DNA from: Antennarius striatus
Lineage: Eukaryota > Chordata > Actinopteri > Lophiiformes > Antennariidae
Direction of reading: 5' to 3'
Length of the DNA stretch: 64,000 bases
Assembly (NCBI RefSeq): GCF_040054535.1
Contig: NC_090793.1
Coordinates: forward strand, 19,742,001-19,806,000
The position numbers were made by a program, and so were the translations under genes. Position 1 is the first letter of the stretch, and each line of letters starts with the position of its first letter. The notes under the pieces were generated by a model that saw nothing but the letters and a program-made list of their open reading frames with translations, did not search any database and was not told where the DNA came from. Below, in pieces: positions 13,366 to 26,125 of this stretch.

Positions 13366-14689
13366 TGCATCAAAGACAAACGAGACAACTGATAAACAAA
13401 GTTTTTTTAATTTTTAATTTGTTTTTTAAAATTATTCTATGATTATATGATTTAAAAGTAACACAGCTAAAAAAAATTTTAAAAAAGAAGCTGTTAAATC
13501 CAGATCACACACTCGTGCTATCATACACACCTCGTTCCTCGTGACGCTAACATGTTTGCTAACGTTAGCGTGATGTCTGTGGCATCCAGTTTCAGGACAT
13601 GTCATGGAGTTTCGTTGCCCGTGAGGCGTTCGTCAAACTGCTGACAGCTATTGTCTGAGGCACACCTCGTTTTCCAAATCTGCCTCGCAACAGAGCCGTT
13701 TCCTCTGTCCTTGCAGCTCTGCAAGAGTGAGTGTGTGTGTGTGTGTGTGTGTTCATGTATGACGGCAGCGACCAGTGAAAGGCACCTCAGCCACAGCCGG
13801 GCCCCGAAGACAAAGAGGGCCGGTGGGCTCCTATGCGGACCCTCCTGCTCTCCCACACATAAATAACCAGAGAGACTTGTCCCAAAACCAGAGAAAAGAG
13901 CCATTTAGACCCGTTCCAACTGCCCTTTTCTCGGGGTCAACCAGTCCAACCACAACTCCTTACTGCCCCCCAACCCCCTCTTTCTTCCCTATGACACAAA
14001 CCTGAATCATCCCATTGCTTCTGCTGCTGCAGAAAGAAGCCACTTAGCAGAGGCTTCGCTCTTTGTAAAACAGCGTCTAAGACGTAAAGCCAGAAAGCCT
14101 CACGGGCTCTCAGCCCCGGAGGTGGCAGCAGGGGGTCAAAGGTGAAGGTCACTGAATGGGAGGAGGGGGGATAAATCCTGTAGCACGGGCGACAATGGCT
14201 GCAACCCTCTTGACAATGATGCCATTGTGAGCGATGGGTTGCTCAGTGTGTTCTGGAGCTGTGCCTAATAGAGTTATAGTGCTGATGCGATGGCTGTATA
14301 GCCCCAGCAGAGGAGCGTCCCTTTATACCGAGGGCCAAACGGCGAGGCGTTTGAAAGACGGCCCCGGCATCTCAATTCTGCTTTGCCATGAAAGCCTGGG
14401 ATTGTGTGTGTGAATCTGTGTGTGAGTGCGAGGGGGGAGTTATTAGCTTAACTTCATTGAGCGATAGGCCATGAATCCTTTGCTCGCTGACACACATGAC
14501 TCGTATCTGTAAAGACTCATTCACCGCTGACTCACCGATGAAGATGCATGGCAGGAAATGTGCCGATTTCAGTGTGAACGGACTAAATAAAAAATAATGC
14601 TGGCTTTGTGTTTATGACAATTTCAGTATTTACTTATGAATAATCTTGAAACTCAAGGTCAAATTTCAACTTTTGTACTCATCACGGAT
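13366..14689. other. intergenic, repeat-poor stretch
   Basis: No exon recognised. About 13560-14580 is single-copy, of balanced base composition and contains paired SOX-type sites (14213-14228); it looks like candidate enhancer DNA, on appearance only. Confidence 0.35.
14213..14228. promoter_or_regulatory. inverted SOX-type site pair
   Basis: ACAATG-ATGC-CATTGT is a perfect inverted pair of SOX half-sites with a 4-bp spacer, the arrangement reported for SOXE dimers. A further ACAATGG lies at 14192-14198. Activity is inferred. Confidence 0.4.
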
Positions 14690-14990
14690 TTTTTGAAGGC
14701 AGTACCGTGATACCGTAACTACGTTCTATTGGCTGACGGCATCCAGAAGTGCATTACGTTCTGTGAGTCTTGGACTTCCGTGAGACACAAAACCTTCTGT
14801 AAGAGTGTGGGAAAAGGTAATACGGATAGAAGGTGGTTTAATGTCAGTATGGGGAGGGCTCATAAACATTTAAATTACCGTAAATAATAAGATAAATAGT
14901 TTGTCGCTCTATCGCAGAATTCGTTAATCGCGTGTGGTTCCTAGAACGTGTTAACCGCGAGGAACGACGGCGAACTGTATACCTTTTTAG
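14690..14990 (+). repeat. dispersed repeat, copy A (family shared with 25915)
   Basis: Shares TCTATTGGCTG, CGGCATCC, ACTTCCGTGAGA-type blocks, GATAGAAGGTGGTTTAAT and TCAGTATGGGGAGGG with 25920-26125, followed by a tail with TTAATCGCGTGTGGTTCC and GTTAACCGCGAGGAACGACG. This type of tail is frequent in fish genomes. No coding capacity. Confidence 0.7.
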
Positions 14991-17900
14991 GTACACATCT
15001 CTGAAACCTGATGAGATTTAATCATAAAAAAAAGCAACATTTATTCACGAGGCCAGAGCCACAAAAGTGTGTAAGTCAGGGTAAAATGTTGAATTTAGGG
15101 GTGTCGCGGGACCTTTCTGAGTTTTAGACTTATGGTCAGAAAAAAACAAGAGAAACTCCCCGATGACACTTTTTGTATCTGTAAAAGTTAAAGTTGGTAG
15201 AATGGAGTCATGGCAGCTGTTATGCATGTGTTGAAATGTTAGCCTTATTAGCCTAGAATAGCTAAGAGACTTCGTCAGATGGGGAAAAAGTCGCCGTTCA
15301 GTCATACTACAAGCTGAAATGGGATCATCATCATCATCCTGGGCATAACTCAGATGTTCGACGGGTGAACTTTGAGCATGCCGTGAGTCGGTTGTCACTT
15401 CTGTTGGAAGGATTACGTTCTGGCAGACGATAAGCGGTGGGTATGACGATGGAGAAGGCTGGACTTGACAGGGAGTCAGACTCCGCATGGAAAAAAGGTA
15501 GTGCATCTCTGTTTTGCTGATGTCTATAGTAACAGTAGCCTCCAATTTGACATTCCCTCCACCAAACATCGGTTTTCTGCTCTTTTTTTTCCTCTTTCTG
15601 GCTTCTCTTTGACCTCTTTTAAAAGAACATGCTATGTTTCCCAGGGCCCAGCTATTTGAAGCTCATAGTTTTGGTCATCAAAAGTTTTCTGTTCCAACTC
15701 AAGCCGTTCAGACACTGTCACCACTTACATTTCCACAATGGCCGGGTCCTGGGGGCCAGACCATAGCCGCCCTACACTCTGCCCACAGTTGAGTTGCCTC
15801 TGGCAAGACTGCTGCGTGTTTTGTGTGCTGGTTCTGGCCACCGATCAGGGAAACCCCACAGTCTCTCCATGGTAAATGTCAACAGCGCTGCAGAGACTAT
15901 TATACATCCCTTCTATTGCTGTGAATCACGGCGCAGATGATTTGAGAAATGTGCAACTCAATGCAGACGTTGGTAAACTCCACTAAACCCACACTGTGTT
16001 GTGTCTTTGAATTCCTTTGTCGAACAGACAACAACCAAAACACATCCCTGATAAAACGAGTCCCAAAACAGTGACCGAAACGTGTTCCTTGACACAGTTA
16101 GTGAATTAAGTCTAAATGAGCATTACTCTAAAAATCCAGATTATCCCACTGATGCTGCTGCAGTGACTTAGAGTGGATGACAGCAGGAGGCCTATCATGT
16201 ACACGTTTAACACTCTTAAACGTGGGGATTAGAGCTCTTCCCCATAAGTTCATGTAAAACACGGCCCGACCTACTAACCTCCAGGATGCAACCAGCAGCC
16301 CTGCTTTGCATTTGACTTCCTGATTCAGAGAGAACTGACTGAACTATGACATTCCGACGCTAAAAATACTTTTTCCGACTTTGTCAGATCGGCGTCGAGA
16401 TACATCTGTGCCAATCAGGTTGAACATCTGTCCGTTAACTCAAAACTGGTGCCGCTTTCCCAGCAGCTCGGTGGCATATTATGATGGAGGATATGGGGAT
16501 GAGTCACGTCGCTTTGCAGGCAGCTGGTAGGCTCGCCATATCAGCCGATCCCGTAATCTTACGATTAGCATTTACTGATCCCATCAGGACTGCCTGGATC
16601 TGGGGTGCAAAGCCGAAAGGTTTATCCAGCAAGTCGGCCCTACCATGGCCGCCAAACCCACGCAACGCACACATGAGCGATGAATGCGCCGGACTCCCGA
16701 AATATTTATGGGTTTTCTTGTGTTTATAAAGGAAACAGATCCCCAAGATGAAGCCCAAAGACCCCGCCTCATTAGGTCTTTATGACCCTGAGTCGATGTC
16801 ACCCACCAGTGTGGAACGCCGGTGCTGTTACTTTTCAAGGGGATGGAGGTGGTGAAATGTGTCACGGGGGTCAAATCCAGGAGTTAAATGGGCAGATTTT
16901 GTGGTCTTCTGACACCAGAGAGGGTAGGAGGGGGGTAGGATGGGCAGGGGACAAGTGGCCTGCCGGGACAGGCTTCAAAGCTTCAGCCGCTACAACACAT
17001 GCAAGCGTGTTGCTGCAGGGTGTCGAACACACATGCAGACACAATTAGTTAACCATCAAATGGTGGAGATTACACCCAAAGAAACCTGAAGACAAGTCGG
17101 TAAGTTTGCATGAAATACTTTTGCTCTAAAAACGATTAATGGACGCAGACGTGGGCGTTAGCTTTGTGGCAGATGGTTCGGGATGTTTCACGGCCTCTGA
17201 CTGGACACAGAAAAGAATCAACTTACCAATGAGGGGGGAAAAAAAGGAATGCTGGGGGCATTTACCTCCCTGACACCCAATCCTCAGGTCAAAAGGGGAC
17301 CGGCCATAAACGCCCGGACACCAACAGAGACGGACCTCTGACCACGCAGGCCTTGTTTCACTCTCTTTGCAACCTGTGATGTCAGCAGCTGGAAGAGGAC
17401 TGTTTAAATTTATAACACAATGTCATTCTGTGTCATGAAGGACCAACAATGCCCGCATTCATTTCATGTCTTGTATGCATAAGGAGGCAGCAATGCTCGA
17501 TGAGAAATAGAAACAGCAGAACGTCTCATCCTGAAGCGATGATTTAGTTCCAAGTCTCTAATGTGTAATAACACACCTGCTGCTTCGTACCGTGTCTTCA
17601 ACAGGATAGATCTCAGCAGAAATACGAGCGGCGGTAGTCAAGATACCATTTTTCTTTTTTTCTTTTTTTTGCTGCTGAACGTGTTTGACAAGCTCAACGA
17701 CAATATAATACGTTTGCCAACTAGGCAGGCTCCTCTGTCACCTCTCAGACAAAAGGCTTTAAGGCTGCTGCTCTGGAAATGCCAAACAGCTGAGGAGAGT
17801 TTCATTATCATAAAACACCATAACCATGATGTCATTTCATTGCAACCCCACCGGCCAGTAAAAATGGGGCAAAACCTAAAAGTGGCAGAAATGGGTTAGT

Positions 17901-18200
17901 TTCAGTCTTAATAAAAAACATGTGATATTTAAGTTAGATAATGTTTTTATTTGACCATTAAAACTAATGGATTAGATTATTATTTTCCATTCATGTCCTG
18001 AAAGGAATTTTTCAGCTGTTCCAGTGCTGCTTGAGGAGAGCTGAATGAAACGGTCTGGAATGTACCATTACGACACAAGGGTGCCAAATATCGGGGTAGG
18101 TAATTAACTCCTAAAATAATGAGTAATATATGCTTGAATAAATTAAACTTCAAATATTAAGTAATTTATGGAGGTGACATAAATCTGAATTAATGTGTTT
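14991..18200. other. upstream region of pik3r3
   Basis: About 3.2 kb of mostly single-copy DNA. A 174-codon open frame on the minus strand (15045-15569) has no recognisable domain and is taken as chance. No exon supported. Likely includes distal regulatory DNA of pik3r3, not provable here. Confidence 0.35.
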
Positions 18201-18627
18201 TTTCATAACGAGGCTAATTGTAAATATAAGATATCGATTCCCCCCCCTCCGTCGGAGCGGAATGGTACGCGCCAAGATGATGTTCCGACCAGCCCTTTAA
18301 AGACGCTCCTCTGCCGAGATGAGGTAAAGAAGAGCTCCGCCACGGAGGGAGCGGGCATGACCTGACAATCCAGAACCCCCCCACCACGGGAAAAAAAAAA
18401 AAAGAGAGAGAGAGAGAAGCACCCACATTCACAGGCTATGTTCACAAAAGACATTTGGACTTTGGGACATTTATGGATCCGGAATCGAAAGGACTTTACT
18501 ATTTGTCGACATTCAGGACGTGGCGTTTGCAGTAGCTCTATTTTCTTCCGCGGATTTTTAAATTGACTTTGCATATAAAAGAACAACGAAAGCAAGTCGG
18601 AGCTCTCTTTTTTTTTCCGAATTAGGA

Positions 18628-21600
18628 ATGGTTTATCCTCCCGAAGGTTTATTCTACATCGAAATGGATCAAGCACCACCAGGTAACTTAGGGTTAAAGG
18701 CAGCCATTGTCTGATCTGCGGGGGGTCTAAAGCGGCTCCGTCTTTTCTGCTTTATTCTAACGCTTAGAATAAAGTCTTAAATGAAGCTGACATGCGATAA
18801 AAACGCTTTGCAGGTGTCGATGGAGCGGTTTAATCGCCAGGTCATGAGTGCTGCTGTCCCCCTGTGGCTTTGCCCAGGCATGCATAGCGCAATTCACTTG
18901 CCAATTACGTAATACCTTTCTGGAGCCCAGGCGCAGTGGCTTTGCCTCTTTTCTTTTGTCCTCTCACGTATGAGGAGCTGGGGACTCTGGAGGCGCACGG
19001 AGGTTGTTTTTTTTTTAATGCATCTCTTCCTCCAAACCAGAATGAAGCCGAATGTTGGTGTTAAAAAAAAAAAAAGGTGCATTTATTCGTGAAGGGGAGG
19101 ACAGTTGAATGCGCGTTAATGAGCGCCGCATGAAGCGAGCGCTTTGTTCTGGATGTGGCTGGACGTGCGCGCCGCCGGGGCCTGACAGGAGCGCAGCAGA
19201 CGGCTCGTCTCATGATCCAAGTCTGGAAAGTCTAAAAAAAAAAACACATTTTAAATCCGCAGAAGTCATTTGACCTCTTTTTTTTTTTTTTTTTTTAAGT
19301 CTCCTCTTTTTATAACCGCGCGTAATAAACGATTATAACTGCTGAATTAGACTCCAAATTGGTTGTGTTTTCTGTGACAGTTCTTGTACCTTCTTTTTCC
19401 ACGCTTCCGTGGATTGGTCCCAGGCTGTAGCGTGACTGGATTGATATATTATTCCACGGCTCTTGTCTGCACTGGTATGCGCATGTGGCTTTTGGAAGCC
19501 AGTACAGTGTCTTGGCAGGAGAGAGACCAGAAAGGAGGGAGGGAGGGAAGGAAGGTGTGCAGATTTAATTCTGCTGAGTTCAGGAGCCGCAGCTTTTTAG
19601 GTTTTTTTTAAATTTTTTGCTGCACCTGCCTTTTGTTTATTTTAAGGTCAGTAAAATTGGAGAGCGGATGGAGGGAGAAAGCCACATTTTCTGCTCTCTG
19701 AGGGTCCTCTTGTGTTCTCCCCCAACTGCCTCATGAAAGGCACTTTTGTCCTGCAGTGAAATATATCGGCCTTCACCTCCTCTTGATGCGGTTTGCCCTC
19801 CGTTTTTTTTCAGGAAAACGCTTAATCTTTAGGGCCAGACTGGCAGATTTTTTTTTTTTTTTTTATTCCTTCAAGGTTGACGGAAAACTTAAAGAGGATT
19901 TGCGAAGCATGCAATCAAATGGGAGTAGCTGGAAATATAACTCACGGTTCATTTGATGCCTTCGGTGCGATTCAGAAGTGAAAAGCTCGCAAATGAGGGC
20001 TAACTGCCGTATTTCTTTTTTTAGCGTTGACCACACACTCATGCTAATGACATGTGGCGAGTGTGACATCTATTAAGAGGCAAGCCTGGACAAGTCCTCG
20101 CGTCTTGACATGCGGTGTGTGTGGGTGTGGGTGTGTGTGTCACGACCGTCATTGTCCTCTTTCATTGAACGAGCGTTCTTGTCTTCCCAGCTCTCCCACC
20201 CAGGTCAAAAAAGCCTGTTCCTTCCGCCATGGACAACAACAACTGCCTTTCACCGCCCGTTTGTTCGCTGCAGGACGCCGAATGGTACTGGGGTGACATC
20301 ACCAGGTGAGGTCCCGGCTCGCAGCGCCTCGTATCGAAGGGCGTTTGGCGTCAGATCTTCTAACCGGGTCGTTCGATTCCTTTTCGCCTCAGGGACGAAG
20401 TGAACGAGAAGCTCCGAGACAAACCCGACGGTGCCTTCATGGTGCGCGATGCCTCCACCAAACTGCAAGGCGACTTCACGCTCACGTTAAGGTGAGTTAA
20501 ACGATTGGTAATCAATGAAATATTTATATTTCTACGTTTTTAATCCTAATTTTTTTATGCTTTCTCTGTTTTTTTAGGAAAGATGGGCACAACAAGCTGA
20601 TCAAGATTTACCACCGGGACGGGAAGTACGGCTTCTCCGATCCGCTCACCTTCACGTCGGTGGTGGAGCTCATCTGGCACTACCAGCGCCACCCGTTGGT
20701 GGAGTACAACGCCACCCTGGATCTGATGCTCATGCACCCCGTGTCCCGCTTCGAGGAGGTCAGCGAAAGGTTTTATGTTCTAGAATATAAAAAATGGGAC
20801 TGTAAGGATTAAGAATTGCTCACATTGAGGTGTGAAATCCGATCGCAGGCGAACGAGGATAGCGTCGACGTGGCCGGGAGAAAGCTCAAGGAGGTTCACA
20901 GTCAGTATCAGGAGAAGACCAAGGAGTTTGATCGTCTGTACGACGCCTTCACAAAGACCTCACAGGTAAAAAAAACAAACCAGAAAGTCTCCGCTGTGGT
21001 TATTGGGTTCCAAAAGCGCCAGATTGAGCGTCTTTCTCCGCGCTGCAGGAGATCCAGATGAAACGTACGGCGATCGAGGCTTTCAATGAGACCATGCTGA
21101 TCTTCGAAGAGCAGTGTCGCGAGCAGGAGCGCTACGGCGAGGAGTTCGATCGCAACAATCCGACCGAGGGATCCGACAAAGACTTGGAGAGGTAAAATCG
21201 CCGCATGTTGGTCACGTATAAACATCCCACGGATTTATCGAAGTCGATTCTAACCTCCGCTTTCACTTCGTTAGCTTCCTGATTAATTACGAGAAGTTGA
21301 AATGTCGCCTCGGGGAGATCTACGACAGCAAAATCCACCTGGAGGACGACCTGAGGACGCAGGTAGAGGACTACCGGGAGACGGACAGGAAGATGAACAG
21401 CTTGCGGCCCGACCTCATCCAGCTGCGCAACATCAGAGACCAGTACCTCAAGTGAGTCACGTCAGCGTCATTGGAGGTATCTGCTATAAAAAAACGTGTT
21501 TGTAAAAATGAAACCTGTCCTCTCTCGTCTGCAGCTGGCTGAATCACAAAGGTGTGCGGCAGAAACGCATCAACGACTGGTTGGGGACGCAGAACGACAG

Positions 21601-22219
21601 TCTGGACGAGTAAGTTACAGCAAAAACCGCTTCTGGAAACGTCGTCGCGGCTGCAAACGACTTAAAATATTTGTTTTTTTTCCAGTACGTACGTGTTAAA
21701 AGGAGACGAGAAGAACTTACCGCATCAAGATGAGACCTTCTGGTTCGTCGGCGAGCTGAGCCGGACGCAGGCGGAGGAGATGCTCCAAGGAAAAACTTCC
21801 GGAACCTTCCTGATCCGCGAGAGCAGCAAGCAGGGATGCTACGCCTGCTCCGTCGTGTGAGTGCAACCGTTTAATGAGCAGCATCAGGATACGGATGCAC
21901 GTAGAGATAGACTAAATGTATTTTCTTGATCTATTCCAGCGTGAACGAGGAGGTGAAGCATTGCATGATCTACAGCACGCCACACGGCTACGGCTTCGCC
22001 GAGCCCTATGACGTCCACTGCTCGCTGAAGGACCTGGTCCTGCACTACCGCCTGCACTCCTTAGCGCAACACAACGACGCCCTGGACGTCCGGCTGTCGC
22101 ATCCGGTCCACGCCAAAGCCGCCGCCGCGCCTTCGCCGCGCGCAGAGGAACACAAACTCTTACAACAGACTGCGAAAACACACACGGCTGGGCTCCCGCC
22201 GGCAGCCCCGGAGATGTAA
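18628..22219 (+). CDS. pik3r3: phosphoinositide 3-kinase regulatory subunit, p55gamma-type (PIK3R3)
   Basis: Ten coding exons: 18628-18682, 20191-20305, 20393-20491, 20578-20758, 20849-20965, 21049-21191, 21275-21451, 21535-21609, 21686-21856, 21940-22219; total 470 aa, against about 461 in human PIK3R3. The short N-terminus contains FYIEMD, as in p55gamma, and there is no SH3 or BH domain. The N-SH2 starts near W50 and has FMVRDAS (R75); the inter-SH2 coiled coil carries [30 protein letters not shown] and [17 protein letters not shown], which bind the p110 catalytic subunit; the C-SH2 has WFVGELSR and [15 protein letters not shown] (R365). The protein recruits class IA PI3K to phosphotyrosine receptors at the membrane. 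The C-terminus runs about 30 residues beyond the usual end after PVHAK. Which teleost duplicate (a or b) cannot be decided here. Confidence 0.95.
18683..20190 (+). other. pik3r3 intron 1
   Basis: Intron of about 1.5 kb between the short first coding exon and the exon leading into the N-SH2 domain. It contains T homopolymers and GC-rich stretches near 19080-19200; no further exon recognised. Confidence 0.6.
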
Positions 22220-24425
22220 CCCTCCCGAAGGGGAAAAAGAGAGACATGTTTACGGCGCGAGAACGACTGCATCGAGGTGCAACGTGTGAAAAGATTTTGC
22301 ACTAGAGTGATACCATCGGTTTTTTTTGTGAATGGGATTTCACAGATTGAAGTGGGACCGCAACTTGAATGTCAGATTCAGCTCTTTGTTTTTTGTTCTT
22401 TTTTTTTTTTTGTATTTCATTTATTCCCATTTGTTTTAATGGACAGCTGTGATGCGTGGATCGCAGTTACATCCACGGGTAATCCGCTGGGTCCGCAAAA
22501 TTTTCACGCCGATTGATCGCAGATGGGGTAGAACGACGCGTCATTATTCATTCGTTGGTTTTCTGTACCGCTTCTCCCGCTGACGTCATTCATGAGGAAA
22601 AATTCTAAAGTCTCTAAAATGTGAATTTCTTTAAGCCCTCCTCCAGATAAACCCCAACGTAAGAAACCCAATCATTTATTTCAGTTTCTTCTACCCGAGC
22701 AAGTTTATAACAACATTTAGTTGTTTCTGCTGCTTAACTTTCTTGCTGTATTTGCTGCAGTGACACCACTGCTCACATTTATACCTTTAGCGTTGTCTCT
22801 TAATTGTTAAACTGTCTAAGTAAGAACTCCTATGTCAGTACGACGCTATCGAGAAACTACCTTGGAAGCTCAACGCAATTTAAAAGGCAATACCTGAGGC
22901 AGATGTGTCGCTAAATCAAGGATTCTTGCGTATATACGTGGATTCCTACGATGTCAGCGCCGATCCGCGCATCACTAATGGACATCCGTTGGGTAGCCAG
23001 AGAAACAGTCAGGTGCTGCACCTTTTGTTTGACTTGAATGACCAGAGTTGATCTTTACTTCCCTAGTTTGAATAAATTCAGTTCTAAAAACTTGACCAAT
23101 AGAGTAGAATTGTATTTGCTTGCTATGGAGTTACGTTTGTTTGCCAATCGGAGCACATGATGGCTTATCTTGAGTACAGAAATTAACATTCTAGCGAGTA
23201 TATTCGATATTTTGTAGGTAAATACAAAGAAACTCGTCCGTGTTGAATTTATATCTCTCTTTGACGATGACACCCTTTTGTTTTATATGTAAATTTCAAT
23301 CTAACAAATCCAAATTTCCAGAGGGTGCTACACCTTCTGCAAGGCCGTTCATCAATTTATCAGTGAGGTCAGCTGTGAGCTCTCTGCTACATCATTTCAA
23401 CTATACTGGCAAAAAATATTTTCTGTGCTTAAAAGTCCCGTTTCATGCTCAGGATTGTAACTCTGCAGATTTACTGCTCCGTAATGTCTTTGTGTTGGTG
23501 GGGGAGGGGAGGGGGGCGGTTGTTTTCATCACATCGGTTTGGTGGACCAAACCCTTTTTTTCGTGGGGGGTAAATGCCACATGTGAATATGTGAAAAAGT
23601 TGTGGTGCATCTTTTGACAATTTGCTCCTTTCTTAACATATACAGTGGATAATTATGTAGCATTTACATCCTGTAGAATACCATTGTACGCGCATACTTA
23701 AATGTTAAACCCATTGACCAAAGCACTTAATAGTGAGCAAATCTACATCCCTATTTAGTCCGTTTATTGCATTTGGGCAAGGGGAGGGCAATTATGTACA
23801 CCTGCTGATGTGCTGATCAAAACATAATCTGAAGTACTGTATGTTATATTCTGTTACTCAAAGAAGTATAAGCTTTTTGTATTCTATATATATTTTTTCT
23901 ATAAACATGCCACAAGATGAAAGCTTGAAGAATGTGCAATCCAACAGTATTTCTATTGTTGCAATGAATGACGATGATGATGGTGGAGAAGGTAACGCTG
24001 TTCTGAGAGGTTGGCATTTGCCACAAAAATGCACTCTCTTGCCGTGGTGTCGGTATGATGTGGCCTCCGATGTTTGTATGAACTGCCCGAGGCACGGAAG
24101 TATCCTGCCTCCATTACTTGAACTGTGGCATTGCTTGAGCTATGAATGTTTTTCATGACATGCCGCCTACATAGCTTAAGAGTAAAGGAATCCATGTTGA
24201 ACTTGGCACATTATTCAAGTTTGAGGACAATAGAAACTTTGTACAGGGAAACTGCAAAAATGTATTTCTGAGGTTGGTTTATGGAAGGAGGGCGATAAAG
24301 CCTCTCGTAAAGATATAACTCCACTGGGGGGGGGTTGAGGAAACTCCTCAGGCGACGCTAAGCAATGTGAGATCCTGACCTTTTCTTGCTGAAAGACAAT
24401 AAACTGATGAGGGTTTTGTCGACGT
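22220..24425 (+). other. pik3r3 3' UTR (inferred)
   Basis: About 2.2 kb follow the stop codon without another gene and end shortly after an AATAAA at 24398-24403. The stretch is AT-rich with T runs; the part at about 22540-22590 resembles a common fish repeat. Extent is inferred from the polyadenylation signal only. Confidence 0.5.
24398..24403 (+). terminator. polyadenylation signal of pik3r3
   Basis: AATAAA in the context GACAATAAACTG, followed by a GT-rich stretch within 40 bp. Confidence 0.5.
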
Positions 24426-25550
24426 ACAAACTCTGTTGTGTTATTTTTTTCTCCTACCCCACAGGATGGAAAGACTAGTCCAAAGACTATCGGGTAATTA
24501 CTCGTCTAAAATATGCCGCATATCCGTGGGTCAGCGGTGGCGGGAGGCCCTTGGGGGGGGCAAGCTGTGGACAAACGGAGGAGAAAGGAAGAGATAAAGA
24601 CAATGGCAGGATATGTGCAGGCCCTTCCCGTACTCGTTCTGACTGCCGTTGAGTCAGTAGAAAGCAATCGTTCAGACATACTTCACCTAGTCGTTTCGTA
24701 AGACTTTAAAACTTCTGCGAAAGGAATGCGGATCAGCCATGAAACTTTTGTCTCGCACCAAACTATTGAAATCTATTAGTTCTCAAGTATTCCCAAATCC
24801 TTCACTTTGACACCGTAAAGACACACGTGTGACATCGACATTAGTCCTGTGTGACCAGAGCAACAGGTGGCCTCTTTCAACCATCACGTAAGATTGGTGT
24901 TAGGTAGGGATTAATGAGGCGCCGAGGGCGGGGGTGTACTGGGGAGAACCTCGGTTACAGGCCATGGATTACTGCCCCGTATCTGTGTCAGCATAGCCTG
25001 CGGACGGCTAGCATGCGTGCTACGTTAGGGATGGATGGGATGGAGGGCCGAGAGGACGGATTGCACCGGCACTGAGTCACTTTCGGGCAGCGGAGAGGCG
25101 GAAAGACGGGAAAAGTGGTTTCGGAAAGAGGAGGGAGAGGAAACGTTACTCACATTTTTAAAACTCCTGTACAGGATGGTATAAAAAAACGAACGGCGGA
25201 GAGGTCACGTCTGGCCTCTGCTGCTTTTCCTTTACCTGAAAAGGTCTACCGCATGACTTTATTCAACAGTTATTTGCTTTGACAAGGGTTTATTTTACAC
25301 CTCTCAGTCTTATTTTCCTAATGTAGTCTATAAAACCTTCCCCAGGGATATTTTCGTTGCTCAAGTACAATTTGAAAATCATTCAACTCCCATTGGATGT
25401 TAGGCATAGTGGCAAAACGCACTATATATCAGCTGCTTCGCTGTTTAAATAGCTGCAGTGTCTTTTCCCTCATTTGACTCTGAAAGCTACTTTAAATGGC
25501 TCTGAGGCGCTGACGTTCAATCATCATAAAAGCATACATTTGAAAATCAG
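24426..25550. other. intergenic region
   Basis: Single-copy sequence with no recognisable exon or named element. Confidence 0.35.
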
Positions 25551-25559
25551 GTGATGTTT

Positions 25560-25890
25560 AAACACTTTGCATACCTCTTTCCTACTATAGCAATAGAGCA
25601 AAGTGGATTCTGTTCAGCCCGAATTTACATAAAGGCTCCACGGCTCAACTCCAAGACAAAAGAAAGGTTGGCTCCAGTGAGCTCCGAAACCATCAAGACA
25701 AGCCTGGTTCTGAGAAATACACAAAGCCCACCAAGGTTTGGTCTCACGTTCCAGAGTGGCCTCGCCAGTGCCTGACTTAAATCCTCAAGAAAATATGTGT
25801 TGGGACAACAGGAAGGTGTAAACCCAGGAATATTACAGCACTGCGGGGCATTTGCTGATTGAGAAACGGGCTAAGATTCTTCAGAATTCA
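25560..25890 (+). mobile_element. Tc1/mariner-type transposase remnant
   Basis: Near 25752-25795 the plus strand, allowing one frame change, encodes WPRQ followed by PDLNPQENMCWD, matching the Tc1 catalytic block WPSQSPDLNPIENLWWD. About 60-70 bp later GGGCATTTGCTGATTGAGAA and GGGCTAAGATTCTTCAG match the sequence that encodes the Tc1 C-terminal part. It is short, has in-frame stops and lacks recognisable terminal repeats, so it is an old DNA-transposon fragment. Confidence 0.6.
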
Positions 25891-25914
25891 GTCAGAACTT
25901 CACTTCATTGTGGA

Positions 25915-26125
25915 TATTTGGTAGGCAGTCACCTGATACCGTAGGCGCACTCTATTGGCTGGCGGCATCCGGAAGTCCGTTGCGTTTCGTGAGTCTCGGC
26001 CTTCCGTGAGAAACAAAAGTACTTTAAACAGTATATCAGAGTGCAGGAAAAGGTCATACAGATAGAAGGTGGTTTAATATCAGTATGGGGGAGGGTTCAT
26101 AAATGTTTAGATTACCGTAAATAAT
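25915..26125 (+). repeat. dispersed repeat, copy B (family shared with 14690)
   Basis: Contains CTCTATTGGCTGGCGGCATC, GATAGAAGGTGGTTTAATAT and ATTACCGTAAATAATAA blocks that align with the copy at 14690. It starts soon after the Tc1 remnant and lacks the CGCG-rich tail. Confidence 0.7.

Noticed and set aside
15045-15569. 174-codon open frame on the minus strand
   Set aside because: Ordinary composition but no recognisable motif, no start context, no neighbouring exons; most likely chance in low-stop sequence.
21355-21365. Possible donor CAG/GTAGAG inside pik3r3 exon 7
   Set aside because: The protein reads through without a gap relative to the family ([19 protein letters not shown]), so no intron is needed.
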